Origin: DASUGC01 sp035606665
Lineage (GTDB): Bacteria; Acidobacteriota; Vicinamibacteria; Vicinamibacterales; SCN-69-37
Reading direction: 5' to 3'
Assembly: GCA_035606665.1 (NCBI GenBank)
Contig: DATNEY010000003.1
Location: 69,495 to 133,494 of the forward strand
DNA: 64,000 nucleotides
Made by a program: the position numbers and the translations under genes. Under the pieces are notes generated by a model. The model had not been told where the DNA came from. It saw only the letters and a list, made by a program, of their open reading frames with translations, and made no database searches. Every line of letters begins with the position of its first letter. Position 1 is the first letter of the stretch. Below are positions 16,021-25,106 of the stretch, piece by piece.

Positions 16021-18093
16021 CTAACGTATCGCGGCACGCACTTGTCGAGCGAGCGCGTTGTCGGGCTGGACCGCCAGCGCGTCGTCTGCGTGACGCCGTG
16101 CATCGTCGAGCCGTCCGAGCTTGGCCTCGCAGTAGGACAGGTGTGCGAGCGAATCAGGATCGCGAGGGGCGAGTCGGAGTGCCTCAGTAAGTTCGATCGC
16201 GGCCTCCTCGAGCCGTCCCAGCAACACGAGGTTGAGGCCGTACTGCTGGCGCGCGGCGGCATCAGTGGGGGCGAGTTCGGCGCCCCGCTTGAAGAAAGGA
16301 TCAGCGACGTCCGGGGCATGCGCTTGCGCCGCAAGCCGGCCGACGCGCAGCAGGAACTCCGGGCCGGCATTTCCGGCAGGAACGAGGTGCCTGACGACTT
16401 CGGCGGCGCGGGCGGGCTGTCCGACGTTCAGGAGCTGCGCGGCCACCGCATATCGGGCCATGCCGGGCTGCGGCTCGCCCGGTTCGATTCTTTTCAGACG
16501 CGCATCCGCCTCGTCGTAGCGGCCGAGGGTCACCAGCCGCTCGGCCATGCCGAGACCTTCCTCCCAGCGCCCATCGTGAAGGCCGTGTTTCCAGTTCACG
16601 ACAGTGAACGTCACGGCGAGCAGCGCGCAAGAGACGATGATCTCGCGCGCGCGCCGATCCACGATCGCTTGCCAGAGTGCGTCAACGGCCGCGCCGGCGC
16701 CGATGAGCATCGGAATGAGGATCGGCAGCCGGTAACGTTCGGCGACAAAGAACACCGCCACACCGGCGGCGTAGGCGGGGACGAAGGCCAGCCACACGAG
16801 ATATGCGGAGCGGTCCGGAGCCAGCGTGGCGACTGAAGACCCCGGGAGTCGTTTCCCCGGGAGAGAAGTGGAAACGACTCCCGGGGTCGTGACCAAGGGC
16901 CAGCACAGCCCAAGAAGTCCCAGCGGGATCAGAAGCCATGGGCCTGCCGCGTAATACCGCAGCGCCGTGTTCTCGTCGTAGGCGTAAAACGGAAAACTGT
17001 ATGGAAGCGCGATGTGTTGCGCGTGGAAGACGTAACCGAACTTCTTCACGAAGAGCGCAATCGTCGCGCCGGGCCGCTCGCGTATGTGCTGCCAGGCAAG
17101 ACCGTAGAAGTAGTCCGAGGCTTCCGCAGTCGTTACTGTTCGCCCGAGTGCTTTCGAAGCCTGCTCGCGCGTGTCCTTCTCCTGGCCCGCGATCGTCGGG
17201 CTGATTCCCTCCACCTGCCGGTAGAAACCTGTCGCGCCATCGCCGTTGCCGATGTAGAAGTTCAGGCCGCCGTGCGACGACACGAGCGAGCCATCGTGCA
17301 ACACGAGCATGTTGCGGAGGGTGACCGGCGCCATGCCGATCGCGAGACCGGCGACGAGCAGCGCCGCCGGCTTGAGGCGGCGAGTGGCAAGCGCCATCAG
17401 GGCGACGCCCATTGCCGCGGCCAGTATGTTCGGACGGTTCAGCGTCGCGAGACCCAAGACGATTCCTGAGACAAGAAACCACATCGTCGGACGCTGAGTC
17501 GCGAAACGAGCGAGCGGCAGCGAGCGAGTCGGCGGAGCGGAGCGGGGCTTCGGGGGCCCCGCGAGCGACGCCGTCGGGGGGCCCGCAGGGGCGAAGCCCC
17601 TCGGGAGAGCGTTCGACCGGAGGCCGAGAGTGAGTGCCAGCAGGGCAGCCGCCGTAAGAAAGGCGTCGAGCGACGCCTGCAGAATCAAGCTTTCATAGAA
17701 GGTCAGCAGGCCCGTCAGGCCGGCGAGTATTCCGGCGATCCATCCGGCCCGGCGGCCGAACCATTCCCGGGCGGTCAGGATCACGAACCAGACGGCGATT
17801 GTGCCGAGAGCGATCTGGAGCAGCCGAACGGCGGTGTAGGAATGGGTGAGCCCGAGGCCCGCCGCCAGAACGTATATATAGAGCGGAGAGACGAAGTAGG
17901 CCTGACCGTTGAGCCAGACGTCACCGGCGAGCACCTGCTGGGCCAGCGTGGCGTACGCGGTGGTATCCAGGCCGGCGTCCGGCTGGGTCATCGGGTGATC
18001 CTTGAGCTGGACGACGACCACGACTTTCAACAGGAAAACCGCGACCAACAAGGCCAAAACAGGCCAGGAACGTGGGGAGGATCCGGACCTCAC
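16021..18093 (-). CDS. GT-C (ArnT/GT39-like) membrane protein with TPR tail and two in-frame palindromic insertions
   Basis: 690 residues from GTG 18093. The N-terminal two thirds has about ten membrane helices. An acidic loop after helix 1 (QPDAGLDTTAYATLAQQVL) and VSPLYIYVLA are typical of lipid-linked-sugar GT-C transferases. Residues from about 480 on are TPR-like and probably periplasmic. Two pieces look foreign. Residues 164-199 (starting PRGFAPAGPPTASLAGPP) are encoded by dispersed element A copy 3. Residues 403-419 (around TSLPGKRLPGSS) are encoded by a 51-base hairpin with perfect 19-base arms. Both have lengths divisible by three and fall between hydrophobic segments, in probable loops, so the frame survives. 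Whether the protein is still active is unknown. Confidence 0.8.
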   Translation of the reverse strand: MRSGSSPRSWPVLALLVAVFLLKVVVVVQLKDHPMTQPDAGLDTTAYATLAQQVLAGDVWLNGQAYFVSPLYIYVLAAGLGLTHSYTAVRLLQIALGTIAVWFVILTAREWFGRRAGWIAGILAGLTGLLTFYESLILQASLDAFLTAAALLALTLGLRSNALPRGFAPAGPPTASLAGPPKPRSAPPTRSLPLARFATQRPTMWFLVSGIVLGLATLNRPNILAAAMGVALMALATRRLKPAALLVAGLAIGMAPVTLRNMLVLHDGSLVSSHGGLNFYIGNGDGATGFYRQVEGISPTIAGQEKDTREQASKALGRTVTTAEASDYFYGLAWQHIRERPGATIALFVKKFGYVFHAQHIALPYSFPFYAYDENTALRYYAAGPWLLIPLGLLGLCWPLVTTPGVVSTSLPGKRLPGSSVATLAPDRSAYLVWLAFVPAYAAGVAVFFVAERYRLPILIPMLIGAGAAVDALWQAIVDRRAREIIVSCALLAVTFTVVNWKHGLHDGRWEEGLGMAERLVTLGRYDEADARLKRIEPGEPQPGMARYAVAAQLLNVGQPARAAEVVRHLVPAGNAGPEFLLRVGRLAAQAHAPDVADPFFKRGAELAPTDAAARQQYGLNLVLLGRLEEAAIELTEALRLAPRDPDSLAHLSYCEAKLGRLDDARRHADDALAVQPDNALARQVRAAIR
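16838..16888. repeat. Hairpin family C, copy 1, inside a coding sequence
   Basis: GACCCCGGGAGTCGTTTCC at 16838-16856 and GGAAACGACTCCCGGGGTC at 16870-16888 are perfect 19-base inverted arms around a 13-base loop. Total length is 51 bases, exactly 17 codons. It lies inside the GT-C gene on the minus strand. The arms match hairpin copy 2 at 61586-61642 at 15 of 19 positions. Confidence 0.95.
17498..17605 (+). repeat. Dispersed element family A, copy 3, inside a coding sequence
   Basis: About 108 bases (36 codons), almost the same as copy 2 over CCCCGCGAGCGACGCCGTCG and the AGGGGCGAAGCCCCT hairpin. The host gene runs on the opposite strand and reads straight through the element, as the other copies would also allow in that frame. 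The flanks resume as normal membrane-protein sequence. Confidence 0.93.
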
Positions 18094-18301
18094 GCCCGAA
18101 GCCTACTGCAGGTCCATTCGCTTACGGTTTTGGAGGCCGGACGGCTTGGTGATTGCTCTCGCAAGGCCCATAGGTGCTAGAATCCGCCCAAACCGGGGTC
18201 CAAGGTTAACTTGCGCGGGCCGAGCCGTTCTCTTAGGCCTTCGCATTTTCGGATTGGGGCACCTGGTCGTCGGGGTGTTCGTAACCTCTGTGGAGGAACA
18301 G
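18094..18301. other. Divergent intergenic region before the TonB-dependent receptor
   Basis: 208 bases between two divergent starts. TAGAAT at 18178-18183 is a possible -10 for the receptor, with only a poorly spaced TTGCTC before it. GGAGG at 18292-18296 is the receptor's ribosome site. I see no gene or repeat here. Confidence 0.35.
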
Positions 18302-21300
18302 ATGAGGCGAACTTTGCAAGTTGCACTACTTGCGTTGGGGCTCCTGGCGTTGACCGCCGGGTCGGCCTACGCGCAAGCGACTGGATCCATCTTCGGGAAA
18401 GTCACTGACGCATCTGGCGCCGTTCTGCCTGGTGTCACGGTCACGGTCGCAGGCACCGGCTTACAGCAGCCGCTCGTTCAGGTCTCGCAGGCATCGGGAG
18501 CGTACCAGTTCCCAAGCGTGCCGATCGGCACGTACACCGTCACGTTCGAGCTCGCCAGCTTCAAGAAGGCAGTTCGAAAGGACATCCAGATCGTCACGAA
18601 CTTCAACGCTGAGATCAATCAGAAGCTTGAAGTCGGCAATATGTCGGAAGAGTTGACCGTCACCGCGGCGTCTCCGGTTGTCGACACGAAGAAGACGACG
18701 ACGGGCGCGACCTTCGACAAGGCCATTCTCGAGAACATCCCGACGGCGCGCGACCCGTGGCAGATCATCGGCATGACGGCCGGCGTGAAGGCCGGTCTCA
18801 ACGTCGGCGGCTCGGCCTCAGGTCAGCAGGTCGGTCTCTCGGTGTTCGGCACCTCCGGCAGCGTGCAGTGGAACCTCGAGGGCGGGTCGATCACCGACGT
18901 GTCATCGAACTCCTCGCCCGCGTACTACAACTTCGACTCGTTCGAACAGATCCAGGTGCAGACGGGCGGCGGCGACGTCACCGTGCAGTCGGCCGGTCTG
19001 TTCATCAACCTGGTTACGAAGAGCGGCAGCAATGTGTTCAAGGGCTCCGCACTCGGCACGTTCGAGAACTCCCGGATGCAGAACAACAACGTGTCGAAAG
19101 ACCTCTTCAACAAGGGCACGAGCGGATTCCTCTCCGGCGCTCCGATCACGCGGATCACGGACATGGCGTTCGAGTACGGCGGTCCGATCAAGAAGAACAA
19201 GCTCTGGTGGTGGGTGTCTGGCAACAACAACGACATCAACGCCGGCGTCATCAACTTCTTCGACGCCAATTCCGGGACTCTGTGCGCGCAGCTCGTCGGC
19301 GCTCAGCGTTCGGGCACCGCGCTGAACACGATCGTCACGTACGACAACCTGGATGCGGTCCAGGCCTGTCTCAACAACGACAAGACGGTCATCAAGAATC
19401 TGTCAGCGAAGGCGAACTTCCAGGCCAGTACCGCGCACCGCCTCCAGTACCTGTTCACGAGCGATAACAAGTACCGAAACGCGCGCGGCGCGAGCGCGAC
19501 GACGCTCAAGGAAGCGACGACGCAGCAGACGAGCGACAAGCCGTGGGGTTTCCCACTGCCGATTCACTCGATCACGCATACGTGGGTGCTCACGGACAAG
19601 ATCGTGTTCACCAACCAGGCGACATACACGCACGGCGGGTTCTTCCTGGATTACCAGGACGTGCCGCCGCAGGGCAGCTGCGCGCAAACGCGGTGGCTCG
19701 AGACCTCGAAGAATTACTCTGACTATCCGGAGGCCTCGAGTTCGACGTGTCTGTTCAACATCCAGTCGTTGGGGAACCAGACGACCGGCATCAGCAGCCG
19801 GTCGCTCTCGAGCTCCTATCAGACGGAGCGCCCGCACGCCGAGGTGAAGACAGACGGCACGTACTTCCTGTCGAAGTTCCTGGGCGGCGACCACAGCCTG
19901 AAGTTCGGCGTGGGCTGGACGCATGCCCCGATCATGAGCTACTCGCACCGCAGCGGCGGCGCGCGTGCGACCGTGCAGTGTGTCGGCAACAGTCTCGCCA
20001 ACTGCGGCGATGGAAGCTACGTCGCGGTGGGCTCGGCGACGGGTTACGTTCCGCGCACGGCCGTGCTGTATCGGCCCGGCCTCAACCACACGAACTGGAA
20101 TACCGTGGCCGGATACTTACAGGACTCGTACAGCCGCGGCCGGTGGCGCATCAACGGCGGACTCCGCTACGACTGGCAGCGGGAAACGTGGCTGGGTGGC
20201 TGCATTCCGGGCAATCCCCTGCGCCCGGATCTCCTACCGGGCGTCTGTCAGGATCCGATCGACACCGATCCGCTGACCAACAAGCCGCTGCAGTCGTTTG
20301 CCAATCTCAGCCCGCGGGTGTCGGCGATCTACGATTTGTTCGGGAACGGCAAGACCTCACTGCGCGCGAGCGGCTCGTACTACTACGCGACGCGGTTTGG
20401 CATTGCTGACGCATTGAGCACGCTCGAAGAAATCACCCTTACTTGGGGCAACAACACGTCGAGCGGCGCGTGCAGCACGACTGCGGGCGCCTCGTGCTGG
20501 ACGGACGCCAACCGCGACGGCCTGATCCAGATTGGCGAACTGATCGGCACACCGACGGCCAGTACCACGCGCTTCGACATCAACACGGGCCAGTTGACCG
20601 TCGCAGGCAACACAGTTGACCCGAGCACGAAGATTGGCCGGACGCGCGAGTTCATTACGGGCTTACAGCACGAGCTGATGCCGAATCTCGCGGTGGGCGT
20701 CGAATACGTCTATCGGAAGTACGACCGCGGCTCGCAGAACTTCAGCCAGGGCTTCCAGCCGGGCGGGCAGTACTTCCCGTTCCAGCAGATCTACGGCTCG
20801 CCGCTGACGTACAACGACCCCGTCACGGGCAAGAGCGCGAACTACTACGTGATCCCGACGACTGGAACCTGCCCGATCGCGGACTTCCAGAATGCGGCAG
20901 GCGGTTGCACCCGTCCGTCCGGCCTCGCGAACGTCACGATGACTCGCCTCAGCTGGGAGGACTACCATGGCGTGAACTTCACGGCCACCAAGCGTCTCAG
21001 CGACAAGTGGCAGATGAACGTCGCGGTCACCCTGCAGAAGCGTCCGGAGTTCCGCCCGACCGGCACATCCACGAATCCGACGAGCGAGGAATGGCTGAAC
21101 AACACGAGCACGCTGGACAAGTACCTGGTGAAGGTGAGCGGAAGCTACATGTTCCCGTTCGAGATCCTCGCCTCCGCCAACTGGAACTGGTCAGAATCCG
21201 GATCGCGCACGCTCACCATCGCGGGCCCGGGCTCAATCGCGAACGGCCGCACGGCGGCCGGCGCGCTGGCCTCGAACGTCACGTATGACACGCTCCAGTT

Positions 21301-21562
21301 CAACATGCGCGGCACGGACCGGGCGGACGCGATCAACCTGCTCGACATCGGTGTGTCGAAGACGTTCCAGTTGCGCGGCGGCAAGAATCGGTTGAAGCTG
21401 ACCCTTGATGGCTTCAACATGACCAATATCGCCACCGTCACTAGCTACCGTACGTCGAACACCAGCGCCTCGTTGAACAGCTTCGGCATTCCGCAGTACC
21501 TGCAGGTCTCCGGTATCGTCCCGCCGCGCGTCTTCCGCGTCGGCGCGTCGTTTACCTTCTAA
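18302..21562 (+). CDS. TonB-dependent receptor with carboxypeptidase-regulatory-like N-terminal domain (Oar-like)
   Basis: 1086 residues from ATG 18302, with GGAGG 5 bases upstream. The signal peptide ends near SAYAQA. An Ig-like CarboxypepD_reg domain follows (GSIFGKVTDASGAVLPGVTVTVAG), then a plug domain at about 120-260 (LENIPTARDPWQIIGMTAGV, and a QIQVQTGGGDVTVQSAGLFI segment). A long beta-barrel ends in aromatic RVFRVGASFTF, the outer-membrane insertion signal. Oar-like receptors are numerous in Acidobacteriota and take up oligosaccharides, peptides or other large ligands with TonB energy. No ligand can be inferred here. No TonB box is obvious. A strong intrinsic terminator follows. Confidence 0.93.
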   Translation: MRRTLQVALLALGLLALTAGSAYAQATGSIFGKVTDASGAVLPGVTVTVAGTGLQQPLVQVSQASGAYQFPSVPIGTYTVTFELASFKKAVRKDIQIVTNFNAEINQKLEVGNMSEELTVTAASPVVDTKKTTTGATFDKAILENIPTARDPWQIIGMTAGVKAGLNVGGSASGQQVGLSVFGTSGSVQWNLEGGSITDVSSNSSPAYYNFDSFEQIQVQTGGGDVTVQSAGLFINLVTKSGSNVFKGSALGTFENSRMQNNNVSKDLFNKGTSGFLSGAPITRITDMAFEYGGPIKKNKLWWWVSGNNNDINAGVINFFDANSGTLCAQLVGAQRSGTALNTIVTYDNLDAVQACLNNDKTVIKNLSAKANFQASTAHRLQYLFTSDNKYRNARGASATTLKEATTQQTSDKPWGFPLPIHSITHTWVLTDKIVFTNQATYTHGGFFLDYQDVPPQGSCAQTRWLETSKNYSDYPEASSSTCLFNIQSLGNQTTGISSRSLSSSYQTERPHAEVKTDGTYFLSKFLGGDHSLKFGVGWTHAPIMSYSHRSGGARATVQCVGNSLANCGDGSYVAVGSATGYVPRTAVLYRPGLNHTNWNTVAGYLQDSYSRGRWRINGGLRYDWQRETWLGGCIPGNPLRPDLLPGVCQDPIDTDPLTNKPLQSFANLSPRVSAIYDLFGNGKTSLRASGSYYYATRFGIADALSTLEEITLTWGNNTSSGACSTTAGASCWTDANRDGLIQIGELIGTPTASTTRFDINTGQLTVAGNTVDPSTKIGRTREFITGLQHELMPNLAVGVEYVYRKYDRGSQNFSQGFQPGGQYFPFQQIYGSPLTYNDPVTGKSANYYVIPTTGTCPIADFQNAAGGCTRPSGLANVTMTRLSWEDYHGVNFTATKRLSDKWQMNVAVTLQKRPEFRPTGTSTNPTSEEWLNNTSTLDKYLVKVSGSYMFPFEILASANWNWSESGSRTLTIAGPGSIANGRTAAGALASNVTYDTLQFNMRGTDRADAINLLDIGVSKTFQLRGGKNRLKLTLDGFNMTNIATVTSYRTSNTSASLNSFGIPQYLQVSGIVPPRVFRVGASFTF

Positions 21563-21584
21563 GGCCAGCTTCGCGACTACACAC

Positions 21585-21617
21585 AGGCCCGGGGGCAATG
21601 CCTCCGGGCCTTTTTTG
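21585..21617 (+). terminator. Intrinsic terminator of the TonB-dependent receptor gene
   Basis: AGGCCCGG... and ...CCGGGCCT form a strong GC stem around GGGCAATGCC, followed by TTTTTTG, 23 bases after the stop codon. This is a textbook rho-independent terminator. Confidence 0.9.
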
Positions 21618-21674
21618 TTTGTGCGGCGTGCATAGGGCAGAGGTCGGAGGGCAGCCTGTGCCTTTGCCCTGCAG

Positions 21675-23741
21675 TCAGCGTTTGATTCGTTGCACGCGGG
21701 CGAGACTGGCGCGAATGTCGTCGCGCTGTGGGTCGAGCCGCAGGGCTTCCTTCAGCGCGGTCAGAGCCTCGTCGTACCGGCCGGCTGACTCGAGCGCGAG
21801 GCCCAGGTCGAGATAGGTCGATGCGGCCGGCGCGAGCGTTACTGCCTCGCGAAACAACGCCAACCCGTCGGTCACCCGGCCGCCTCGAAGAAGCGCAATC
21901 CCGAGATTCCTTCGCGCCTCGACTGATCCCGGGGCCAGTCTCAGGGCCTCCGTAAGCTCCGTCGTGGCCTCATCCGCGCGTCCGAGCCGTCCCAGCGCCG
22001 TACCGAGATTCATTCGGAGCTCGCCGTTGGCCGGATCGATCGCGACTGCGGCGCGGTAAGCCGTGACGGCTTCGTCGAAGCGGCCAAGACTCTGAAGTAG
22101 ATTTCCAAGCGTCGTCTGCGCGCCCGGGTGGCGCGCATTGAGTCGGACAGCTTCCCGCGCGTGCGGCAGCGCCTCCTCATACCGGCCCATTCGATCCAGG
22201 AGCAGTGCCAGGTTCGCGCGCACGTCAGGATCGTCCGGCTTGAAACGCAAGGCCTGCAAATACGCCGCATGCGATTCATCCAACCGTCCCAGGCGCATCA
22301 ACGCCGTTCCGAGATTGTTGTGCGCCTGAGGCAGATTGGGGTGCAACCGCACGGCGGCACGGAAGTCGTCGGCGGCCCGCTCGAGTGCCGCCCGGTGTTC
22401 AGGTGGGTCGACGCCGCCGGTCGGGGCCGGAATCGCCTGCAGGTTGAGGTACCCGAGGTTCACGTGCGCCATCCATGCGTCCGGATTGCGCTCCAGCGTG
22501 ACGCGGTACAAGGTCGGCGCATCGACGTAGGCATGCGCCTGGCGCCACGTCAGTACCGCGGAAACGACCACGACGACCGCAGCAAGATAGCGCAGCGCCG
22601 CCCTGCGGCGCGCCGCGACGGTCAGCGCGGCGCTCGCAAGCGCGATTGGTCCCAGGCTCGCTAGATACTGAAAATGATCGGCGACGAATGAGAACACGAA
22701 GGGATACACGTTGAAGTAGCCAAGCGCCGGGAACAACGTTCCACCGAAGAACAGCGCCGCCGCCAACGGAGCGCGCGAATTGTGGCGGCGTGTCCACAGC
22801 ACTCCGAGCAGTAGAACGACCGAGACCGGGAAGAGGTACTCCCACCATTCCGCCGGATTCACCAGCCACCGCGGATACACGAACAGGAGATTCGCCGGCC
22901 AGACGAGTTTCGCAAGATAGAAGCAGGCCGCGCGCCCGGCGATTAGCGTCCGTTCGACGAGCGAGAGATCGAAGGCGGCACCTTCAGCGCCGATCTGAAC
23001 GCGCTCCACCCATGCGGTGACGAGGCCGCTCGCGATGCCGACTGCGAACAATGGCAGCATCGTAGCGACGTCCTCCCGCCACCGCAGCCTGCCGCGCTGC
23101 CACCAGAAGATCACGAGCAGGGCGGCCGGCAACGTTGCCGTCACGGACTTCGAAAGCAGCGCCAGCAGGTACAACGCGAATCCGGCCGCGTAGTCGCCCC
23201 AATTTCTGGTGCGATCGAATCGGATCAAGGAGAACATGGCCGTCAGGTAGAACACGCCTGACAATGTGTTCTTCAACTCGGTCATCCATGCCACGGACTC
23301 GACATGCACGGGGTGCAGCGCGAACAGAAAGGCCGCCAGTACCGCGCCTGGAATCGCGAGCCGCCGCATGATGAGCGCGACGACCAGCGCGGACGTGGCG
23401 TGAAGGACGATGTTGACGATGTGGTACCCGAATGTCTCTGCGCCCCAGAGACGCTGAAAGATCCAGAAAGCGCTGTGAACGACGGGGTAGTACTGCTGCG
23501 TCGCGCCGATATCGAACCAGATGCGCCACAGGCCGTTCCAGGAGCGCAGCGCCTCCTTCGTAAGGTGCGCATCGTCATCCCAGAGAAGTCCGCCGTGCCA
23601 GGCTGGTGAGTACGCGAGAAGCGTGGCCAGCAGAAGCCCAATCCATAGGAGATCGGCGCGCCATGCGTCGGGCGGCGGCGCGTCCGGCGACCGGTCTTGG
23701 CGCAGTTGGGTTTTGGTTCGACGGCCGGTTCTTGCAGTCAC
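21675..23741 (-). CDS. TMTC-like membrane protein with TPR tail (paralogue 1)
   Basis: 688 residues from GTG 23741. About ten membrane helices precede nine or more TPRs (HNNLGTALMRLGRLDESHAA and similar). The first loop carries GGLLWDDDAHL, and a conserved block reads ALHPVHVESVAWMTELKNTL. Both are signatures of the TMTC/DUF1736 group, whose animal members are O-mannosyltransferases. Bacterial members are thought to act on envelope or secreted proteins, but substrates are unproven. A close paralogue lies at 37999-39909. It converges on the TonB-dependent receptor terminator. A lipid-linked sugar donor is inferred from the GT-C fold. Confidence 0.82.
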   Translation of the reverse strand: MTARTGRRTKTQLRQDRSPDAPPPDAWRADLLWIGLLLATLLAYSPAWHGGLLWDDDAHLTKEALRSWNGLWRIWFDIGATQQYYPVVHSAFWIFQRLWGAETFGYHIVNIVLHATSALVVALIMRRLAIPGAVLAAFLFALHPVHVESVAWMTELKNTLSGVFYLTAMFSLIRFDRTRNWGDYAAGFALYLLALLSKSVTATLPAALLVIFWWQRGRLRWREDVATMLPLFAVGIASGLVTAWVERVQIGAEGAAFDLSLVERTLIAGRAACFYLAKLVWPANLLFVYPRWLVNPAEWWEYLFPVSVVLLLGVLWTRRHNSRAPLAAALFFGGTLFPALGYFNVYPFVFSFVADHFQYLASLGPIALASAALTVAARRRAALRYLAAVVVVVSAVLTWRQAHAYVDAPTLYRVTLERNPDAWMAHVNLGYLNLQAIPAPTGGVDPPEHRAALERAADDFRAAVRLHPNLPQAHNNLGTALMRLGRLDESHAAYLQALRFKPDDPDVRANLALLLDRMGRYEEALPHAREAVRLNARHPGAQTTLGNLLQSLGRFDEAVTAYRAAVAIDPANGELRMNLGTALGRLGRADEATTELTEALRLAPGSVEARRNLGIALLRGGRVTDGLALFREAVTLAPAASTYLDLGLALESAGRYDEALTALKEALRLDPQRDDIRASLARVQRIKR

Positions 23742-23791
23742 AGAAGAGCCGTCATTCTACCTGCGACCCAACCGCTGATCTTAGAGGGGCG

Positions 23792-25051
23792 TTACCGCGA
23801 TAGCTGCACCGCCGCGTATCCCTTGCGGGCGCGGATCGTGATGCCTTTCGCTTGCGTCTTGACTTCGATCTTGCGGAACTTTCCGTCCCACACCATGTTG
23901 GCCGGTGAGTATCCGATCACGTAGTAGGTGCTGGTGTCGTACGCCACGAGGTTCAAGGCTCGCGAGATGTCGTCCATGTTGCGCAGCGAGAACCCGCCGG
24001 TACCCTGCGTGAAGAGCACGGGACCGGTGTCACCGGTGTCGAACTCAGTTGAGCGGGGAAGTGACCGTGATGTGACGTCGGGGACGGCGCCCATACCGTG
24101 ATTGAGGCCGCGCCCGTCGATCGAATAAATCGCGGTTCCGCCCCTCGCCGCGCGCGCGGCGAGCATCCGTACTTCGTTCGTCATTTCTTCGACGAAGAAT
24201 CCATCGGAAAATAACACCAGCGTCTTCCGGCCCGGAATCGCGCTGAGCCCATCGATGACGAAACGCAGCTGGTTCAGGGTCCGGTCCGTCTGGATGCGCG
24301 CCTGGCTCACGTAGAGCCGGGACTTCTTCTCGATCAGGTTGTCCACGGCATTGACGCCGCCCGCGTACTGGCAGGCGACTGGATCTTCACGGCAGTTCTG
24401 CTGTGCCAGCCGGAGCGCCGCTTCCGGGGCCGTGCCCGCCGCGATCCGCACGGCATCCAGCTCTCCGGGGATCCGTGGGAATTCGCGGAACGGCGCGAGC
24501 AGGTTCTGCCGGTTGTCGATCACCGGTTTCGCGGAGCGCGCGGCGACGAGGAGCGCACCGCGGTCCGCTGTGACGCGGTTCTGGTGGAGCATGCCTCCGG
24601 CGAACACGCCGCCGAGGTCCCCGGGGCCCATCCGCTCGCTGAGAAACGCCTCCGCGCCCTTCTGCACGCGCATCAGCGAATCCGGCGACAGGCTGCCTTC
24701 ATCGAAGAAGAGCACGAACACCCGGCGTGCGCGCTCGGCACTTTGGGGAGCGATGCCGCTTTCAGGCATCGGGCTGGCTGTAGCGTCGTGCGATACGAGA
24801 TAGAACTGTTGGATCGCCTGCGGCTGGCCATTCTCGTAGATTTGCAGATCGTCTGAGTCGAGGCCGTAGACGAACTTGCCGCCCTTGTCCTGCACCACCA
24901 CGTCCACCTCGATGACGGTGGTGCTCGAGCGGAACATCGGCGGTTTGGCCTGCTGTCCAGATTGCTGCGCCTGGGCAGACGGCGATCCAGCCGGCAGGGC
25001 GATGAGCGCGCTTGCAAGCACCGCACGGCCGACGAGACGCAGCGTAGACAT
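23792..25051 (-). CDS. Exported VWFA-related protein of the acidobacterial type
   Basis: 419 residues from ATG 25051. The signal peptide is VLASALIALPAGSPSAQA. VIEVDVVVQDKGGKFVYGLDSDDLQIYENG is the start seen in the family called VWFA-related Acidobacterial domain (TIGR03436). The von Willebrand A-like core follows: VFVLFFDEGSLSPDS with a MIDAS-like aspartate, and later GRKTLVLFSDGFFVEE. The last part (STYYVIGYSPANMVWDGKFRKIEV) is also diagnostic. Members are abundant in Acidobacteriota and of unknown function; binding of protein or metal in the envelope is likely. It lies between the TMTC-like gene and the sulfatase-fold gene on the same strand. Confidence 0.88.
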   Translation of the reverse strand: MSTLRLVGRAVLASALIALPAGSPSAQAQQSGQQAKPPMFRSSTTVIEVDVVVQDKGGKFVYGLDSDDLQIYENGQPQAIQQFYLVSHDATASPMPESGIAPQSAERARRVFVLFFDEGSLSPDSLMRVQKGAEAFLSERMGPGDLGGVFAGGMLHQNRVTADRGALLVAARSAKPVIDNRQNLLAPFREFPRIPGELDAVRIAAGTAPEAALRLAQQNCREDPVACQYAGGVNAVDNLIEKKSRLYVSQARIQTDRTLNQLRFVIDGLSAIPGRKTLVLFSDGFFVEEMTNEVRMLAARAARGGTAIYSIDGRGLNHGMGAVPDVTSRSLPRSTEFDTGDTGPVLFTQGTGGFSLRNMDDISRALNLVAYDTSTYYVIGYSPANMVWDGKFRKIEVKTQAKGITIRARKGYAAVQLSR

Positions 25052-25106
25052 GAGGCCCGGAGCCGATCATAGCCGGAGGGCGGGCATTTGAGCCGGGCCC
25101 TTCGGT

